The notes: a model not told the origin generated them from the letters alone. Positions 51,777 to 61,453 are shown, counted from the first letter of the stretch. The stretch: DNA of 64,000 bases from WTKD01 sp965243525 (GCA_965243525.1 OZ251568.1:1116001-1180000); one strand, 5' to 3'. Made by a program: numbers and translations.

Positions 51777-52826
51777 ATGGTTAAAACAGCAGAAAAATCT
51801 TTACGATCTCTAGATGAGAGTAGGTATCCGCAATTGTATGAGGACTTGCTTGCACGAAGTATATCCTCCGAGCATATGTATTACGTAGGAGTGCGCAGTA
51901 CGGGAATTGCCTGTCGATTTGATTGCAGCGCACGAAAACCAGAATTTAATCAATGTTCTTTTTTTCCTGATCTGCATTCAGCTTTATTAGAGGGATTTCG
52001 TCCTTGTCTACGCTGTAAGCCTGTTGATGATGCATCCTTTGGGGAATCGTTGAGGGCAATCATCCAACGTGTTGAGGCAGAGCCGCAACGTCTGTGGAAA
52101 CATAGCGATTTTGTTGCTGTTTCACCGCATGTTAATCGAGATGATGCGCAATTTCACCGCGTGCATGGCATGCGAATTCTTGAATATGCACGTGTTCGGC
52201 GCCTGGGGCAGGCATTTCGCCGATGTCGTTTTATTAGCGAGGCAAAGAATCACTCTACAGCATCTGATTGTATTTTTTCAACAAGCATGCCTGAGCAGAA
52301 TGCTTCACCATCAGCGGTGAAGGTTTCAGCGGTTTTCTTAAAAACTCCCATTGGAACAATGTTTGCAATTGCTTCAGAGGAACATCTCTATCTTTTGGAA
52401 TTTCTTTCTCGCCGAGCTTTGGAATCAGAGATTCGAGCAATGAAAAAAAAGTATGGAGTATATGTTCTTGCGCAAAAGAATGCTTTGCTTGAGCAGGTGG
52501 ACGTCGAACTTGCAGAATATTTTGCGGGAACACGAACTGATTTCTCAATTCCGTTGAAAACCGATGGCAGCGTATTTCAAGAATCGGTTTGGAATGCCTT
52601 GCAATCGATCCCATATGGCACCACGTGCTCCTATGCTGCTCTTGCGCAGAATGTAGAAAACGAAAAGGCAATACGCGCTGTTGGTCGCGCCAATGGAGCA
52701 AACTGCATTTCAATTCTTATTCCCTGTCATCGAGTTATTCGAAGTGACGGGACGCTTGGTGGGTATGGGGGTGGACTGGATCGCAAGGCTTGGTTGTTGC
52801 AGCACGAAGGTAGTCAGCTAATATAG
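51777..52826 (+). CDS. ada: Ada-like methylated-DNA--protein-cysteine methyltransferase
   Basis: 349 residues. N-terminal Ada zinc domain with four Cys: GIACRFDC near residue 43 and RPCLRC near residue 77, the site that takes methyl groups from phosphotriesters. Then an AraC-like DNA-binding stretch (ISPHVNRDD replaced by VSPHVNRDDAQFHRVHGMRI), then the O6-methylguanine methyltransferase domain with the acceptor Cys in ILIPCHRVIRSDG near residue 317. Acts as repair enzyme and activator of the adaptive response. A ribosome-binding site AGGAGAG precedes the start. Confidence 0.93.
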   Translation: MVKTAEKSLRSLDESRYPQLYEDLLARSISSEHMYYVGVRSTGIACRFDCSARKPEFNQCSFFPDLHSALLEGFRPCLRCKPVDDASFGESLRAIIQRVEAEPQRLWKHSDFVAVSPHVNRDDAQFHRVHGMRILEYARVRRLGQAFRRCRFISEAKNHSTASDCIFSTSMPEQNASPSAVKVSAVFLKTPIGTMFAIASEEHLYLLEFLSRRALESEIRAMKKKYGVYVLAQKNALLEQVDVELAEYFAGTRTDFSIPLKTDGSVFQESVWNALQSIPYGTTCSYAALAQNVENEKAIRAVGRANGANCISILIPCHRVIRSDGTLGGYGGGLDRKAWLLQHEGSQLI

Positions 52827-52900
52827 CCTACAGTTCTAGCAAGATTATTTCTCATTATTTGTCAGATGGACAAGGATTCCCTGGTTTGTTACCGTGAAAG

Positions 52901-53314
52901 ATGGAAAAACGAACCATAGCAAATGATATCACTATCATATACCTTCAAGCGAAATCTTTTCCTGAAGGAATCGATGAAGTCTGGCGGGAGATTTTTAAAG
53001 TTCTTCCGAATGTTGAGAAGCGAACCACCTATTTTGGTTATTCTCAGATGCAAGCTGATGGATCAATTCTATACCGCGCTGGAACGTTGTTGCTTGCCGA
53101 TGATGACCCGAAGAAATTTTCTACGATGGTTATTCCGCAAGGATTATATGCATCTCGCAGTCTAGAAAATTACATGGAAAAACGAGACCAATTTGGATCA
53201 ATATTTCAAGAGCTTTTGGCTAGTGAAGGAGTTGATCAGGAAAAGGCGTTTTGCCTTGAGTGGTATGAATCTCAAACGCTTGCGCACTGCATGGTACCGC
53301 TACGAGAAAAATAG
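52901..53314 (+). CDS. Conserved protein of unknown function, possibly GyrI-like
   Basis: 137 residues, 75 bases behind ada. The pattern FPEGIDEVWREIFKVLPNV with later ILYRAGTLLLADD and LYASRSLENYMEKRD recalls the GyrI-like small-molecule binding fold found with AraC-type regulators, but the similarity is weak. No membrane or signal segment. Confidence 0.55.
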   Translation: MEKRTIANDITIIYLQAKSFPEGIDEVWREIFKVLPNVEKRTTYFGYSQMQADGSILYRAGTLLLADDDPKKFSTMVIPQGLYASRSLENYMEKRDQFGSIFQELLASEGVDQEKAFCLEWYESQTLAHCMVPLREK

Positions 53315-53444
53315 CGATTCTTCACAACATCCGACACAGTATTGAGTATAGTTCGACTCTGCGATAAAATAATGCAATAAGCATTTAAAGTATACATTGT
53401 ATGCAAATTTCTATTGATGTATATTTTACCATAAGGAGTATCTA

Positions 53445-53804
53445 ATGAGTGAAGCACAACAAGAACGACAGAAAGGGATAGATGAAGATTTTTGTTCATC
53501 TTGTGGGAGTATTATCAAAAAGGCTGCGAAGTTTTGTCCCCATTGTGGAGCTCGTAAAAAAATTGCTGATGATGCAACTATTTCTGATAAAAATCGATTA
53601 GTGGCGCTTTTGCTTGCAATATTTTTAGGATTTCTTGGTATTCATCGATTTTACGTAGGGAAAATAGGTACGGGGATACTTATGTTATTTTTCTCTTGGC
53701 TTACATTTGGTATCTGGCCCTTGATCGATATAATTATAATTGCTGTGGGCGACTTCACCGATATTGATGGCAAAAAGATTCTTCTGTGGGAAACGCGCTA
53801 CTAG
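53445..53804 (+). CDS. Zinc-ribbon and TM2 domain protein
   Basis: 119 residues. Zinc ribbon near residues 15-37 (FCSSCGSIIKKAAKFCPHCG, four Cys), then a TM2 domain: LVALLLAIFLGFLGIHRFYV and a second hydrophobic helix ending in PLIDIIIIAVGDFTD. Small membrane protein of unknown role, widespread in bacteria. Start preceded by AAGGAG. Confidence 0.92.
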   Translation: MSEAQQERQKGIDEDFCSSCGSIIKKAAKFCPHCGARKKIADDATISDKNRLVALLLAIFLGFLGIHRFYVGKIGTGILMLFFSWLTFGIWPLIDIIIIAVGDFTDIDGKKILLWETRY

Positions 53805-54154
53805 AAAATCAATAGCGACAATATCATTCATTCTATTTTTTAATGTTTCTTGAGCAGGCAGCATGCAGGATACTATCCTCGGTTTAGCCAAGAATATTTT
53901 ACATATACACGACACCGCATATATTGCATTAAAGTGCTACATTATTTCTAATTAATATTATTTTCTATTTATCTGTAGCAGTAAAAAGTATATAATTTAA
54001 GAAATTTTGATGGATATGGTTTTTGCATAAAAAACGTATAAAACTAAAAGACGGAAGGCGGAGAGGTATCTAAAAAACATCTAATTGTGTGAGAAATAAT
54101 GAGTATCTTTAAATTAAGAATAATGTTAGGCTGCATGGGGTAAAAAACAAGAAA
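53805..54154. other. Intergenic region before the O-methyltransferase gene
   Basis: AT-rich 350 bases with no gene that I can support. Probably the promoter of the downstream methyltransferase gene. Confidence 0.35.
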
Positions 54155-54817
54155 ATGAAGAAAACATTTGATGCAATAGATTCATATGTAGGGGATTTAT
54201 TTCTAAAAAAGGATGCTGCTCTTGATGCGACAATCAAGTCTATTCATGAAGCGGGAATGCCTCAAATAAGTATTTTCCCAAATCAAGGAGCTTTTTTACA
54301 GATTCTTATTCGAATCAGCAAGGCAAGGCGTATACTTGAAATTGGCACACTTGGGGGATACAGTAGTATTTGGTTGGCGCGGGGACTCCCCGATGATGGG
54401 AAATTAGTTACCATTGAATTGCAAGAAAAATATGCTGCGGTTGCTCGAAAAAATATCGAACGCGCAAAGCTTCTTGATAAGGTTGATATTCGCATTGGTG
54501 ATGCTGTGAAGCATATGAAGACAATGATTCATGAAAAAGAACCGGATTTCGATATTATTTTTCTTGATGCACACAAGCCTTCCTATGAACAGTATTTGGA
54601 GTTATCACTGCCATTAACCCATCCAGGAAGTTTGATCATTGCTGACAATGCTATCTATTCTGGAGAAGTTGTCAATTCCCACAGCAAGGATGAACTTGTA
54701 TTAGGTATTCGGCGGTTTAACAAAGCATTGGCGAATCATCCAAAACTTGAAGCAACAATCTTGCCGACTATATCTCAAAAAGGACTCGATGGCATAGCGA
54801 TTGCTGTGGTGCTCTAA
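54155..54817 (+). CDS. O-methyltransferase (caffeoyl-CoA / catechol type)
   Basis: 220 residues, the usual size. Motif I ILEIGTLGGYSSIWLARGLP near residues 63-82, the metal-binding region DIIFLDAHKPSYEQYL near residue 130 and IIADNAIYSGEVV near residue 165. Transfers methyl from SAM to a catechol-like hydroxyl in a divalent-metal-dependent manner; substrate unknown. Confidence 0.92.
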   Translation: MKKTFDAIDSYVGDLFLKKDAALDATIKSIHEAGMPQISIFPNQGAFLQILIRISKARRILEIGTLGGYSSIWLARGLPDDGKLVTIELQEKYAAVARKNIERAKLLDKVDIRIGDAVKHMKTMIHEKEPDFDIIFLDAHKPSYEQYLELSLPLTHPGSLIIADNAIYSGEVVNSHSKDELVLGIRRFNKALANHPKLEATILPTISQKGLDGIAIAVVL

Positions 54818-54894
54818 TTTCTCAGTTCATGGAATATACATCACCCGCAATCTAGGCAGAATATACCTAGATTTGATGGGGATGTGTTTTTTTC

Positions 54895-55551
54895 TTAACG
54901 AGCAGAAAATTTGCTCACTTGATATACAAGTGAGGCAAGAATTGCTCCTGCAAAAGGACCGACGATGTAAATCCAAAAATGGGTAAAATTACCGCTGATC
55001 AATGCTGGACCAAGGCTTCTTGCGAGATTTGCTGATCCTCCAGAGGTTGCTCCTCCTAAGATGACAATCGTTGTGATTGCAAATCCAACTATGAGACTAC
55101 CGGCTATAGGTTTTGCTTCACTGGTTACGAGTGATAATACAGCGAAAACCAGCAATCCGGTTAGAACAGCCTCCCAAATGACCGCTTGCCAAGCAGAAAC
55201 TGTTGGTGCAGTAACGCCAAGGGTTGATGTAGCAGGAAGAATAGTTGTTAGAAGAAGAATAGCAACGATTCCGCCGGCGCATTGTACGATAATATACGGG
55301 AGAACTTTTGCCCATGAAAATCGTTTCGCAAGAGCGAGGCCCAAGGTCACTGAAGGGTTAAAATGTGCCCCGCTGCTTGCAGCGAAGACAAAAACCATTA
55401 CGCTGATTGACAGTCCAAATGCAATAGGTACGAGCATAGAGGGAACTGCCCCAGGATAGAGCGCAGAGATCATAATTGCTCCGCAGCCACCAAATATAAA
55501 AAAGAATGTTCCCAGAAATTCTGAGAGCAGTGCTGTAATAAAAGGTTTCAT
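54895..55551 (-). CDS. Aquaporin (MIP family)
   Basis: 218 residues, six membrane segments. First half-helix motif NPS in SSGAHFNPSVTLGLAL; the second is NLA in GGSANLARSLGPAL, where NPA is usual. Layout fits AqpZ-like water channels. The altered second motif could change selectivity or is a tolerated variant. Confidence 0.92.
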   Translation of the reverse strand: MKPFITALLSEFLGTFFFIFGGCGAIMISALYPGAVPSMLVPIAFGLSISVMVFVFAASSGAHFNPSVTLGLALAKRFSWAKVLPYIIVQCAGGIVAILLLTTILPATSTLGVTAPTVSAWQAVIWEAVLTGLLVFAVLSLVTSEAKPIAGSLIVGFAITTIVILGGATSGGSANLARSLGPALISGNFTHFWIYIVGPFAGAILASLVYQVSKFSAR

Positions 55552-55611
55552 TATAGTTAAAATATACCCCTTTTTGCATTTGAATACAAGATACTTAGTT
55601 AAAAGAAGAGG

Positions 55612-57372
55612 CTATATTCTTTGCTTGAATGCTCGGTGAAGAACGATTCGTCCATCTTCTTTCAGGCGATTGATAAGTGCTTTTACTTGATCGGGTGCTG
55701 AACAGGAGTATTGTGATTTTGCGATTTTTTTGCTGCTGCAATAGACGATGCATGCATTACTGACATTCGCGAGAAATGCAAATTCATCGGGATCATCTCG
55801 CTCGCTTGCACATATGCAAATCAATCCTGCACGTAAGGCGGTCTTGGTTGCAACTTGGAGGTGAGAAAGATAGGTTTGTCCTTCTGGACTGTGGATGGAT
55901 TCGGTGAAATGCAGTTCAATGCCGGTACACATGAATCCCTGCTCATAAAATTCTCGTTCGATATGCTCCAACATATCCCGAGCTCGATCACCTTGCAAAA
56001 GAATGAGCGTTGCCTCGTGCCCAAATCGTTTTGTGTGTGCTGAGGCATCGATTTTGCTATAGGAAAAGTGTTTTGTTATGGTGAGGAGTTCTGCCATTTC
56101 TGCGTCTACAGGGTCGTATAATGCCTCTTGAATCGTGCCGCCCCCAGTGATTTCATAGGCATCTATAATTACAAAACGACTGGTGGTCATGCATATATCA
56201 GAGGTATCAAAGGCTAGGGGTTTGGTTGAGCGAAGAATACATTCAGCAACATCGTGTCGTTTTATTTCAGCGGGATTGGGAATGAGGTTGAGTTCCTGTG
56301 TATCGAAAACATGGACTATCTCATCGATAATAACGCTCACTCGTGAGGTCGCGAGTTTCAGACTATACGATTTTCCCTTCCGCATGGGCTGATGGGCCAT
56401 CCAAAATAGATGCACTCGAAATTTGGTGGTTATATGTGGTGGTTGTTCATGTTTCTGGCAAAGAATCTCTCCAGGTTTTAGATAAACCTGTGTCGTTAAC
56501 GTAAGGCCAATCGCCTCACCACATTGGGCAGTCTTGGTTTTCGGTGCAGAAAATCGTTCAATGCTTGCTATTTTTGATTCTTTTTTTGACGGATAACAGA
56601 TAATGCTATCCCCAACGGTGACTTTTCCTGTTTGAATGGTACCGGCAAGGATGCGACGTCTGTCTTGCTGAGCGGTGAATTTATACACATCTTGCACCGG
56701 CAAACGAAGCGGTTTAGCGATATCGGGAGCTTGTTTTTCAAATGTATCGATATGGTTCAAAATTGAAGTCCCAGTATACCAAGGCATATTTTCGGAAGGG
56801 CCGATTATGGCATCCCCTTGAAAGGCGGAAATCGGAACAAATGCCTGTGGTGTCACCCCGATTTTCTTTAAAAAAGCGCCGTATTCGTCGCGTATGGCGT
56901 AATAGCGTTGCTCGTCGTAGCCTATGAGGTCCATTTTGTTGATAACTACAAGGACTTGAGAAATGCCCAGAATCGATAACAAAAATCCATGACGACGTGA
57001 GTTTTCTTGAATGCCATCATGCGCATCAATGATGAGAATTGCAGCCTCAGCTCGTGCTGCACCACTGATCATATTTTTTAGAAACTCGATGTGTCCAGGA
57101 GCATCTATGATGATATAGTATCGTTTTTCGGTTTGGAAAAAACAGCGAGCGGTATCGATGGTGATTCCCTGTGAACGTTCATCCTTTAATGCATCAAGCA
57201 AGAAGGCATACTCAAACGGTTTCGAGTTTTTTTCGCACATCCTTTTTACGTCTTCAAGCTTTCCTTTTGGAAGTGAATTGGTATCTGCCAGGAGTCGCCC
57301 TATGAGGGTGCTTTTTCCGTGGTCAACATGACCTACAATCACGATGTTCATTCGCTCTTTGCTAGGCATCAC
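55612..57372 (-). CDS. cysN: Sulfate adenylyltransferase subunit 1 (CysN) with a degenerate CysC-like domain
   Basis: 586 residues. GTPase that drives APS formation with CysD. P-loop GHVDHGKST near residue 14, DAPGH near 92, NKMD near 147, then two beta-barrel domains to about residue 425. The last 160 residues resemble APS kinase (KRFGHEATLILLQGDRARD, ALRAGLICICASER), but where the kinase has GLSGAGKS this protein has LQGDRARD, so ATP binding is lost. Overlaps cysD by four bases. Operon cysH-cysD-cysN on the minus strand. Confidence 0.92.
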   Translation of the reverse strand: MMPSKERMNIVIVGHVDHGKSTLIGRLLADTNSLPKGKLEDVKRMCEKNSKPFEYAFLLDALKDERSQGITIDTARCFFQTEKRYYIIIDAPGHIEFLKNMISGAARAEAAILIIDAHDGIQENSRRHGFLLSILGISQVLVVINKMDLIGYDEQRYYAIRDEYGAFLKKIGVTPQAFVPISAFQGDAIIGPSENMPWYTGTSILNHIDTFEKQAPDIAKPLRLPVQDVYKFTAQQDRRRILAGTIQTGKVTVGDSIICYPSKKESKIASIERFSAPKTKTAQCGEAIGLTLTTQVYLKPGEILCQKHEQPPHITTKFRVHLFWMAHQPMRKGKSYSLKLATSRVSVIIDEIVHVFDTQELNLIPNPAEIKRHDVAECILRSTKPLAFDTSDICMTTSRFVIIDAYEITGGGTIQEALYDPVDAEMAELLTITKHFSYSKIDASAHTKRFGHEATLILLQGDRARDMLEHIEREFYEQGFMCTGIELHFTESIHSPEGQTYLSHLQVATKTALRAGLICICASERDDPDEFAFLANVSNACIVYCSSKKIAKSQYSCSAPDQVKALINRLKEDGRIVLHRAFKQRI

Positions 57373-58250
57373 ATGTATCCATCTTGTCGTAATGTTTCTA
57401 GGCCACCGTCGTCTTCCTTATCCTGTGCGCGCCCTGAGCGTTCAGCGATATTTGAAAACTTTCCTGAGCGCAACTCTTCTATGACCTCAACTACATTTTT
57501 GGCAGTTGATTGCACTGGAAAGGTGCAAGGAGCACAACCGATCGAGCGATATCGAGTTCCCTTTCCTTGGTCGAAGTACAGTGAAATGATGGGGATGTTC
57601 TCTTTATGAATGTATTCCCAAATATTCAATTCAGTCCAATCGAGCAAGGGATGGATGCGGATGTGGGTGCCTGGAGCGAAATCAGTTTTAAATTGATTCC
57701 ACAGTTCGGGGGGTTGATCGCCGATGTCCCAGTCATTAGCCTTATCGCGTGGTGAGAAATAGCGCTCTTTTGACCGGCTTCCTTCCTCATCAGAACGAAT
57801 ACCGACGATGACGCCAGTGAAGGCCTCGGCATTTTGTTCAATTTCGTATTGTTTAGTGGCGTGATTCATCTTTTTTCGTGGCCATGTTGCAGCCAATGTA
57901 TTCTTCAATGCATCACTTTTTAAACGTTTGCAGCATTGCAACCGGGTAGCAGCACCGTCTGGAAAGGTTTGTTTGTTCTCCAATGCCTTGGTGTTTTGTC
58001 CAACAATCATAGTGAGATTCCATTCAAGTGCGAGTTGATCACGATAGGTAATCATTGCAGGAATTTTGTAAGCAGTATCGATGTGGACTAGGGGGAATGG
58101 TACATGTCCAAAAAACGCTTTTCGAGCAAGCCATAACAACACTGTGCTGTCTTTGCCAATTGACCAAAGCATGCAGAGATTTTTGAATGATTTATAAGCC
58201 TCGCGAAAGATGTATACACTTTGTGCTTCAAGTTGATCTAGATGGTCCAT
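57369..58250 (-). CDS. cysD: Sulfate adenylyltransferase subunit 2
   Basis: 293 residues, normal length. Adenylates sulfate to APS with CysN. PP-loop motif MLWSIGKDSTVLLWLARKAF near residues 28-47, HIDTAYKIPAMITYRD, LQCCKRLK and the C-terminal RYRSIGCAPCTFPVQ with RSGRAQDKE. Overlaps cysH by 23 bases and cysN by four. Confidence 0.96.
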   Translation of the reverse strand: MDHLDQLEAQSVYIFREAYKSFKNLCMLWSIGKDSTVLLWLARKAFFGHVPFPLVHIDTAYKIPAMITYRDQLALEWNLTMIVGQNTKALENKQTFPDGAATRLQCCKRLKSDALKNTLAATWPRKKMNHATKQYEIEQNAEAFTGVIVGIRSDEEGSRSKERYFSPRDKANDWDIGDQPPELWNQFKTDFAPGTHIRIHPLLDWTELNIWEYIHKENIPIISLYFDQGKGTRYRSIGCAPCTFPVQSTAKNVVEVIEELRSGKFSNIAERSGRAQDKEDDGGLETLRQDGYM

Positions 58251-58953
58251 CGTTTCTCCTTACATGTAGTCCGCATTCGTTGTTCTTGGGATCTTCCCAC
58301 CACCAGCGTCCTGCGCGTATGGGCTCGCCGGGGCGTATTGCTCGTGTGCAAGAGGCACACCCGATGCTGGGAAATCCCTTGTCGTGGAGTTTGTTGTAGG
58401 GAATGGCATGCGTTTTTATATAATCCCACACCGCTTCAGTGCTCCAGAACACGAGTGGATTGAGCTTTATCAATGCATGAGTTTCATCCCACAGAACCTG
58501 GGGAATAGTGCTTCGATGTTCAGACTGTCCTTGCCGCAATCCGGTTATCCACGCTTTGGCAGTGCTCAGCTTTTGCTGCAAGGGGAGTACTTTTCGAATA
58601 TGACAACATTCCTTTCGGTTTTCAACGCTATGATAAAACGAATTAGGTCCTTTGTTGCTAAGCATGTTTTGAAGTTCTGTTTGAGGCGGTGTGCACACCT
58701 CGTATTGCATATGGTAGCGTTGCATAATTGCCTCCATAGTGTCATAGGTTTCTTGCGGCAATCGTCCGGTATCGAGGACAAAGATGCGTGCGTTTGAGCA
58801 TACACTAAGAAACATATGAGTAAGCACTTGATCTTCAGCGCCCAAGCTAGATGCAAGGACAAGATCATTGCCAAAATATTCTGATGCTGTTCGAAGTAAT
58901 GAGAGCGGATCGGTGACAGCTTTGAGCCTTGTTAGTATTTCGTTACTATTCAT
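58228..58953 (-). CDS. cysH: Adenylyl-sulfate (APS) reductase, iron-sulfur type
   Basis: 241 residues. Reduces APS to sulfite with thioredoxin or glutaredoxin. PP-loop-like ASSLGAEDQVLTHMF near residue 34. The pair CC in RKECCHIRKVLPL near residue 114 and CxxC in SIGCASCTRAI near residue 200 are the [4Fe-4S] ligands that mark APS reductases and are missing in PAPS reductases. C-terminal ECGLH holds the active-site Cys. First gene of the operon. Confidence 0.93.
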   Translation of the reverse strand: MNSNEILTRLKAVTDPLSLLRTASEYFGNDLVLASSLGAEDQVLTHMFLSVCSNARIFVLDTGRLPQETYDTMEAIMQRYHMQYEVCTPPQTELQNMLSNKGPNSFYHSVENRKECCHIRKVLPLQQKLSTAKAWITGLRQGQSEHRSTIPQVLWDETHALIKLNPLVFWSTEAVWDYIKTHAIPYNKLHDKGFPSIGCASCTRAIRPGEPIRAGRWWWEDPKNNECGLHVRRNDGPSRST

Positions 58954-58959
58954 AAAATA

Positions 58960-59238
58960 CTAGTTAGATTGTTTTTCTTTTCGTTCAGCTCGTCGTTGAG
59001 AAATTCTTGTTGCAAATTTAATGCCGATATTGGTTTTGTTCCACAAGCGTTCATGAAAATAGTATAAAAACATCTTTAAGAGCAATTCAATGGCACCAAC
59101 AGATAGAGCAAAACTCCATTTTTCAGTAATCATATACGTGATTAGGGTTGTCGTGAGCGTTGCTGTGATACGCCATGAAATCGTTTTTAGAATGCTGCGA
59201 ATTCTTGATTCCGATCGTAACTCTGCCATGAGATGCAT
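58960..59238 (-). CDS. DUF2061 membrane protein
   Basis: 92 residues from the ATG at 59238. Two membrane segments: SWRITATLTTTLITYMITEK near residue 20 and SVGAIELLLKMFLYYFHERL near residue 45. DUF2061 proteins are often found next to sulfate assimilation genes, and here it lies six bases upstream of cysH, so it belongs to this operon. Role unknown; perhaps sulfate or sulfite transport. Confidence 0.85.
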   Translation of the reverse strand: MHLMAELRSESRIRSILKTISWRITATLTTTLITYMITEKWSFALSVGAIELLLKMFLYYFHERLWNKTNIGIKFATRISQRRAERKEKQSN

Positions 59239-59305
59239 ATAATATACTTTTTTCTCTGCGCTTTGTATAGTGATGCACCTCCTAAACAGTGGAAATATAG
59301 GGTGT

Positions 59306-60163
59306 ATGAACAATCCTTCAGAATTATTAGCGCAGTATTTTTCGTGTGATCCATCAAAACTACGTGTCAGAAGATGTCATGGAGGAGATATTCATGCTGC
59401 ATTTTCTGTAGACACCCCGAAGGGGCGATATTTCTTGAAGAAAAATCATCCGCAATATTATTCATTGTTTGTGCGCGAAGCATGTGAATTGCAAAGAATG
59501 GCACAAGTCAAGGGGTGCAGAGTACCACAAGTGGCAGAGGTTTTTCAGATGCCTACGTGGTCAGGTCTCCTTCTTGAATATATCGAACTTGTTCAGCATG
59601 GTGATGTTGTGCAGGCAGCACAGAGCCTCGCTGAACTCCATGAGATACATCCAGATACAGGATTATTCGGCGATGAGGCTGATGGATTTATCGGAACGCT
59701 CAAGCAATCGAACCGTGAAACTCGTTCATGGTCAATATTCTGGATCAATGAACGATTGCGTCCAATTTGGGAGAGCATTTCTGGAGCAGTGGAATACCAA
59801 GATTTGTTTTCTGCAGTATGTCGCAACATAGAGCAGAAATTGATACATGCGATCCGGCCTTCTTTGGTACATGGTGATCTTTGGAGCGGTAATAAGGCAT
59901 TTGATCAAAGAGGGCGATTTGTACTATACGATCCTAGTTCGTATTTTGGAGATCCCGAAGTTGATCTTGCTATGGCGGCATTATTTGGAGGGTTTCCGAC
60001 TTACTTTTTTGAAACATACCAAAAGTATATGCCGGAATCGGAAGGGTGGGAGCATCGCCGAAAGATATATCAGTTGTATTATCTGTTATGTCATTGGAAA
60101 CTCTTCGGCGGAGGATATCAGAATCAGTCACTACAAGTGATGCGTTCGATTGTGGATTCGTGA
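59306..60163 (+). CDS. Fructosamine/ribulosamine kinase family protein
   Basis: 285 residues from the ATG at 59306 (MNNPSELLAQYF). Kinase-like fold: Gly-rich GGDIHAAFSV, Lys in RYFLKKN, catalytic LVHGDLWSGNKAF near residue 190 and YDPSSYFGDPEVDLAMAALF near residue 212. Members phosphorylate sugar adducts on proteins or small molecules, leading to deglycation. Confidence 0.93.
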   Translation: MNNPSELLAQYFSCDPSKLRVRRCHGGDIHAAFSVDTPKGRYFLKKNHPQYYSLFVREACELQRMAQVKGCRVPQVAEVFQMPTWSGLLLEYIELVQHGDVVQAAQSLAELHEIHPDTGLFGDEADGFIGTLKQSNRETRSWSIFWINERLRPIWESISGAVEYQDLFSAVCRNIEQKLIHAIRPSLVHGDLWSGNKAFDQRGRFVLYDPSSYFGDPEVDLAMAALFGGFPTYFFETYQKYMPESEGWEHRRKIYQLYYLLCHWKLFGGGYQNQSLQVMRSIVDS

Positions 60164-60646
60164 AGAAATTATCTTTCAACAAACGATGTGAGATCGTAAT
60201 GTAATCTACACAAAAAACTGAATAAACAGTAAATTTCTACAAATTAGTTATTACATCACCTAAAAGCCGCATCGGTCCTTTACAAACATAAGTTAAAATA
60301 GTTGCTATTTATAGTATAAATAATAATCATTGTATATTACAGTAAATCCAAGGCAATTGTTGTCTAATCTGTATAAAAATTTATTATTGATAACCTTGGG
60401 AGAAATAGAAGAAATTTTGCAAATTAGATCAAGAATTTTTAACTTTGGCTCTAATTTTGTATAATCAGATGGTGATCCATCCGAAAATAACAAGTTTTAA
60501 ACCAAGTATAGGTATGTATTCTGTGCGGCTGTGTGGAAATAATGCTTTTTGATGAAAGACCTATATAAAAATTGCCTTGTAGATCATCGAATATACATAA
60601 TTAAGTATTATGTTTAGTTTGGATTCAACCTCGGTGCACAACGTGA
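60164..60646. other. Intergenic region
   Basis: AT-rich, about 480 bases. A 62-codon open frame on the minus strand (60305-60493) has no recognised features and no ribosome-binding site that I can see. A short TAAATTTCTAC at 60229 resembles the crRNA handle by chance only. Confidence 0.35.
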
Positions 60647-60985
60647 TCATCCCGGAGGCCAATTGAGTTGACGTTTTCCAAGAATATGCGCATGTAAATA
60701 ATCGACTGTTTGTTGGCCATGTGTACCGGCATTAAACACCGTTCGATATCCTTCTGATAAGTTGAGTGTTTGAATGGTTTTAGCAATCCCCTTCACGTAT
60801 CCAACCACCGCAGCAGGTTCAATATCAGCAAGTTCCACCAGGTTTTTGCAACGAATTTTTGGGATAACCAGAACGTGAACAGGAGCTTGAGGATTTATGT
60901 CATTGAATGCAAGGACATGGGCATCTTCATATACTATTTCAGCAGGTATTTCATTTTGCAAGATCTTGTCAAATATTGTATCCAT
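60647..60985 (-). CDS. HIT family (HINT-like) nucleotide-binding protein
   Basis: 112 residues from the ATG at 60985 (MDTIFDKILQNEIPAEIVYE). Hydrolyses purine nucleoside phosphoramidates and related compounds. The histidine triad reads YLHAH in VDYLHAHILGKRQLNWPPG, so the first His of HxHxH is Tyr, while the catalytic middle His and the last one remain. Otherwise a standard HINT. Confidence 0.93.
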   Translation of the reverse strand: MDTIFDKILQNEIPAEIVYEDAHVLAFNDINPQAPVHVLVIPKIRCKNLVELADIEPAAVVGYVKGIAKTIQTLNLSEGYRTVFNAGTHGQQTVDYLHAHILGKRQLNWPPG

Positions 60986-61123
60986 AAGTATAGTGTACAT
61001 GGAATATGAAGGAACTGCGAGGAAGGAATCGTGAATAGGTGTTGGGTCGAGGGATATAATTTTTGTCTACTGGTTAATTGTTTCATTCATTATGACGATA
61101 ATCACATTGGAAGGGTTTTATAG

Positions 61124-61405
61124 ATGACGATAGAAGGAATTGGCCCAGTAGATAACATACAGAAGCTTAACAAAACTGAAAAAGCTTCGAGCGTTTCCCG
61201 AACAACCTCAAAGGATTCTGTATCGATATCGAGTGATGCATTGCAAAAATCAGGCAATTATTATGCCGTCGAAGTTGCAAAAAATGCTCCAGATATTCGA
61301 GCTGATAAGGTTGCAGCGGCAAAAGCCCGTTTGGAGCAACTTTCAGAAAACATAGACGTCCTTGAATCTGTTGCTGAAAAACTCATGCAGATTTTTGGAG
61401 TCTAG
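61124..61405 (+). CDS. flgM: FlgM-like anti-sigma-28 factor
   Basis: 93 residues. The start MTIEGIGPVDNIQ and the block SKDSVSISSDALQKSGNYYA followed by APDIRADKVAAAKARLEQ are as in spirochaetal FlgM, which holds the flagellar sigma factor until the hook is complete. No other flagellar gene lies in the window. It is the best hint at the host phylum. Confidence 0.78.
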   Translation: MTIEGIGPVDNIQKLNKTEKASSVSRTTSKDSVSISSDALQKSGNYYAVEVAKNAPDIRADKVAAAKARLEQLSENIDVLESVAEKLMQIFGV

Positions 61406-61453
61406 TATACGCATGATGTAAGCTCTCTTTCTTCATATTTTGAGAGTAATAGA

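Noticed and set aside
60225..60245. TAAATTTCTAC resembling the Cas12a crRNA handle
   Set aside because: The second half of the stem is absent and the surroundings are AT-rich.
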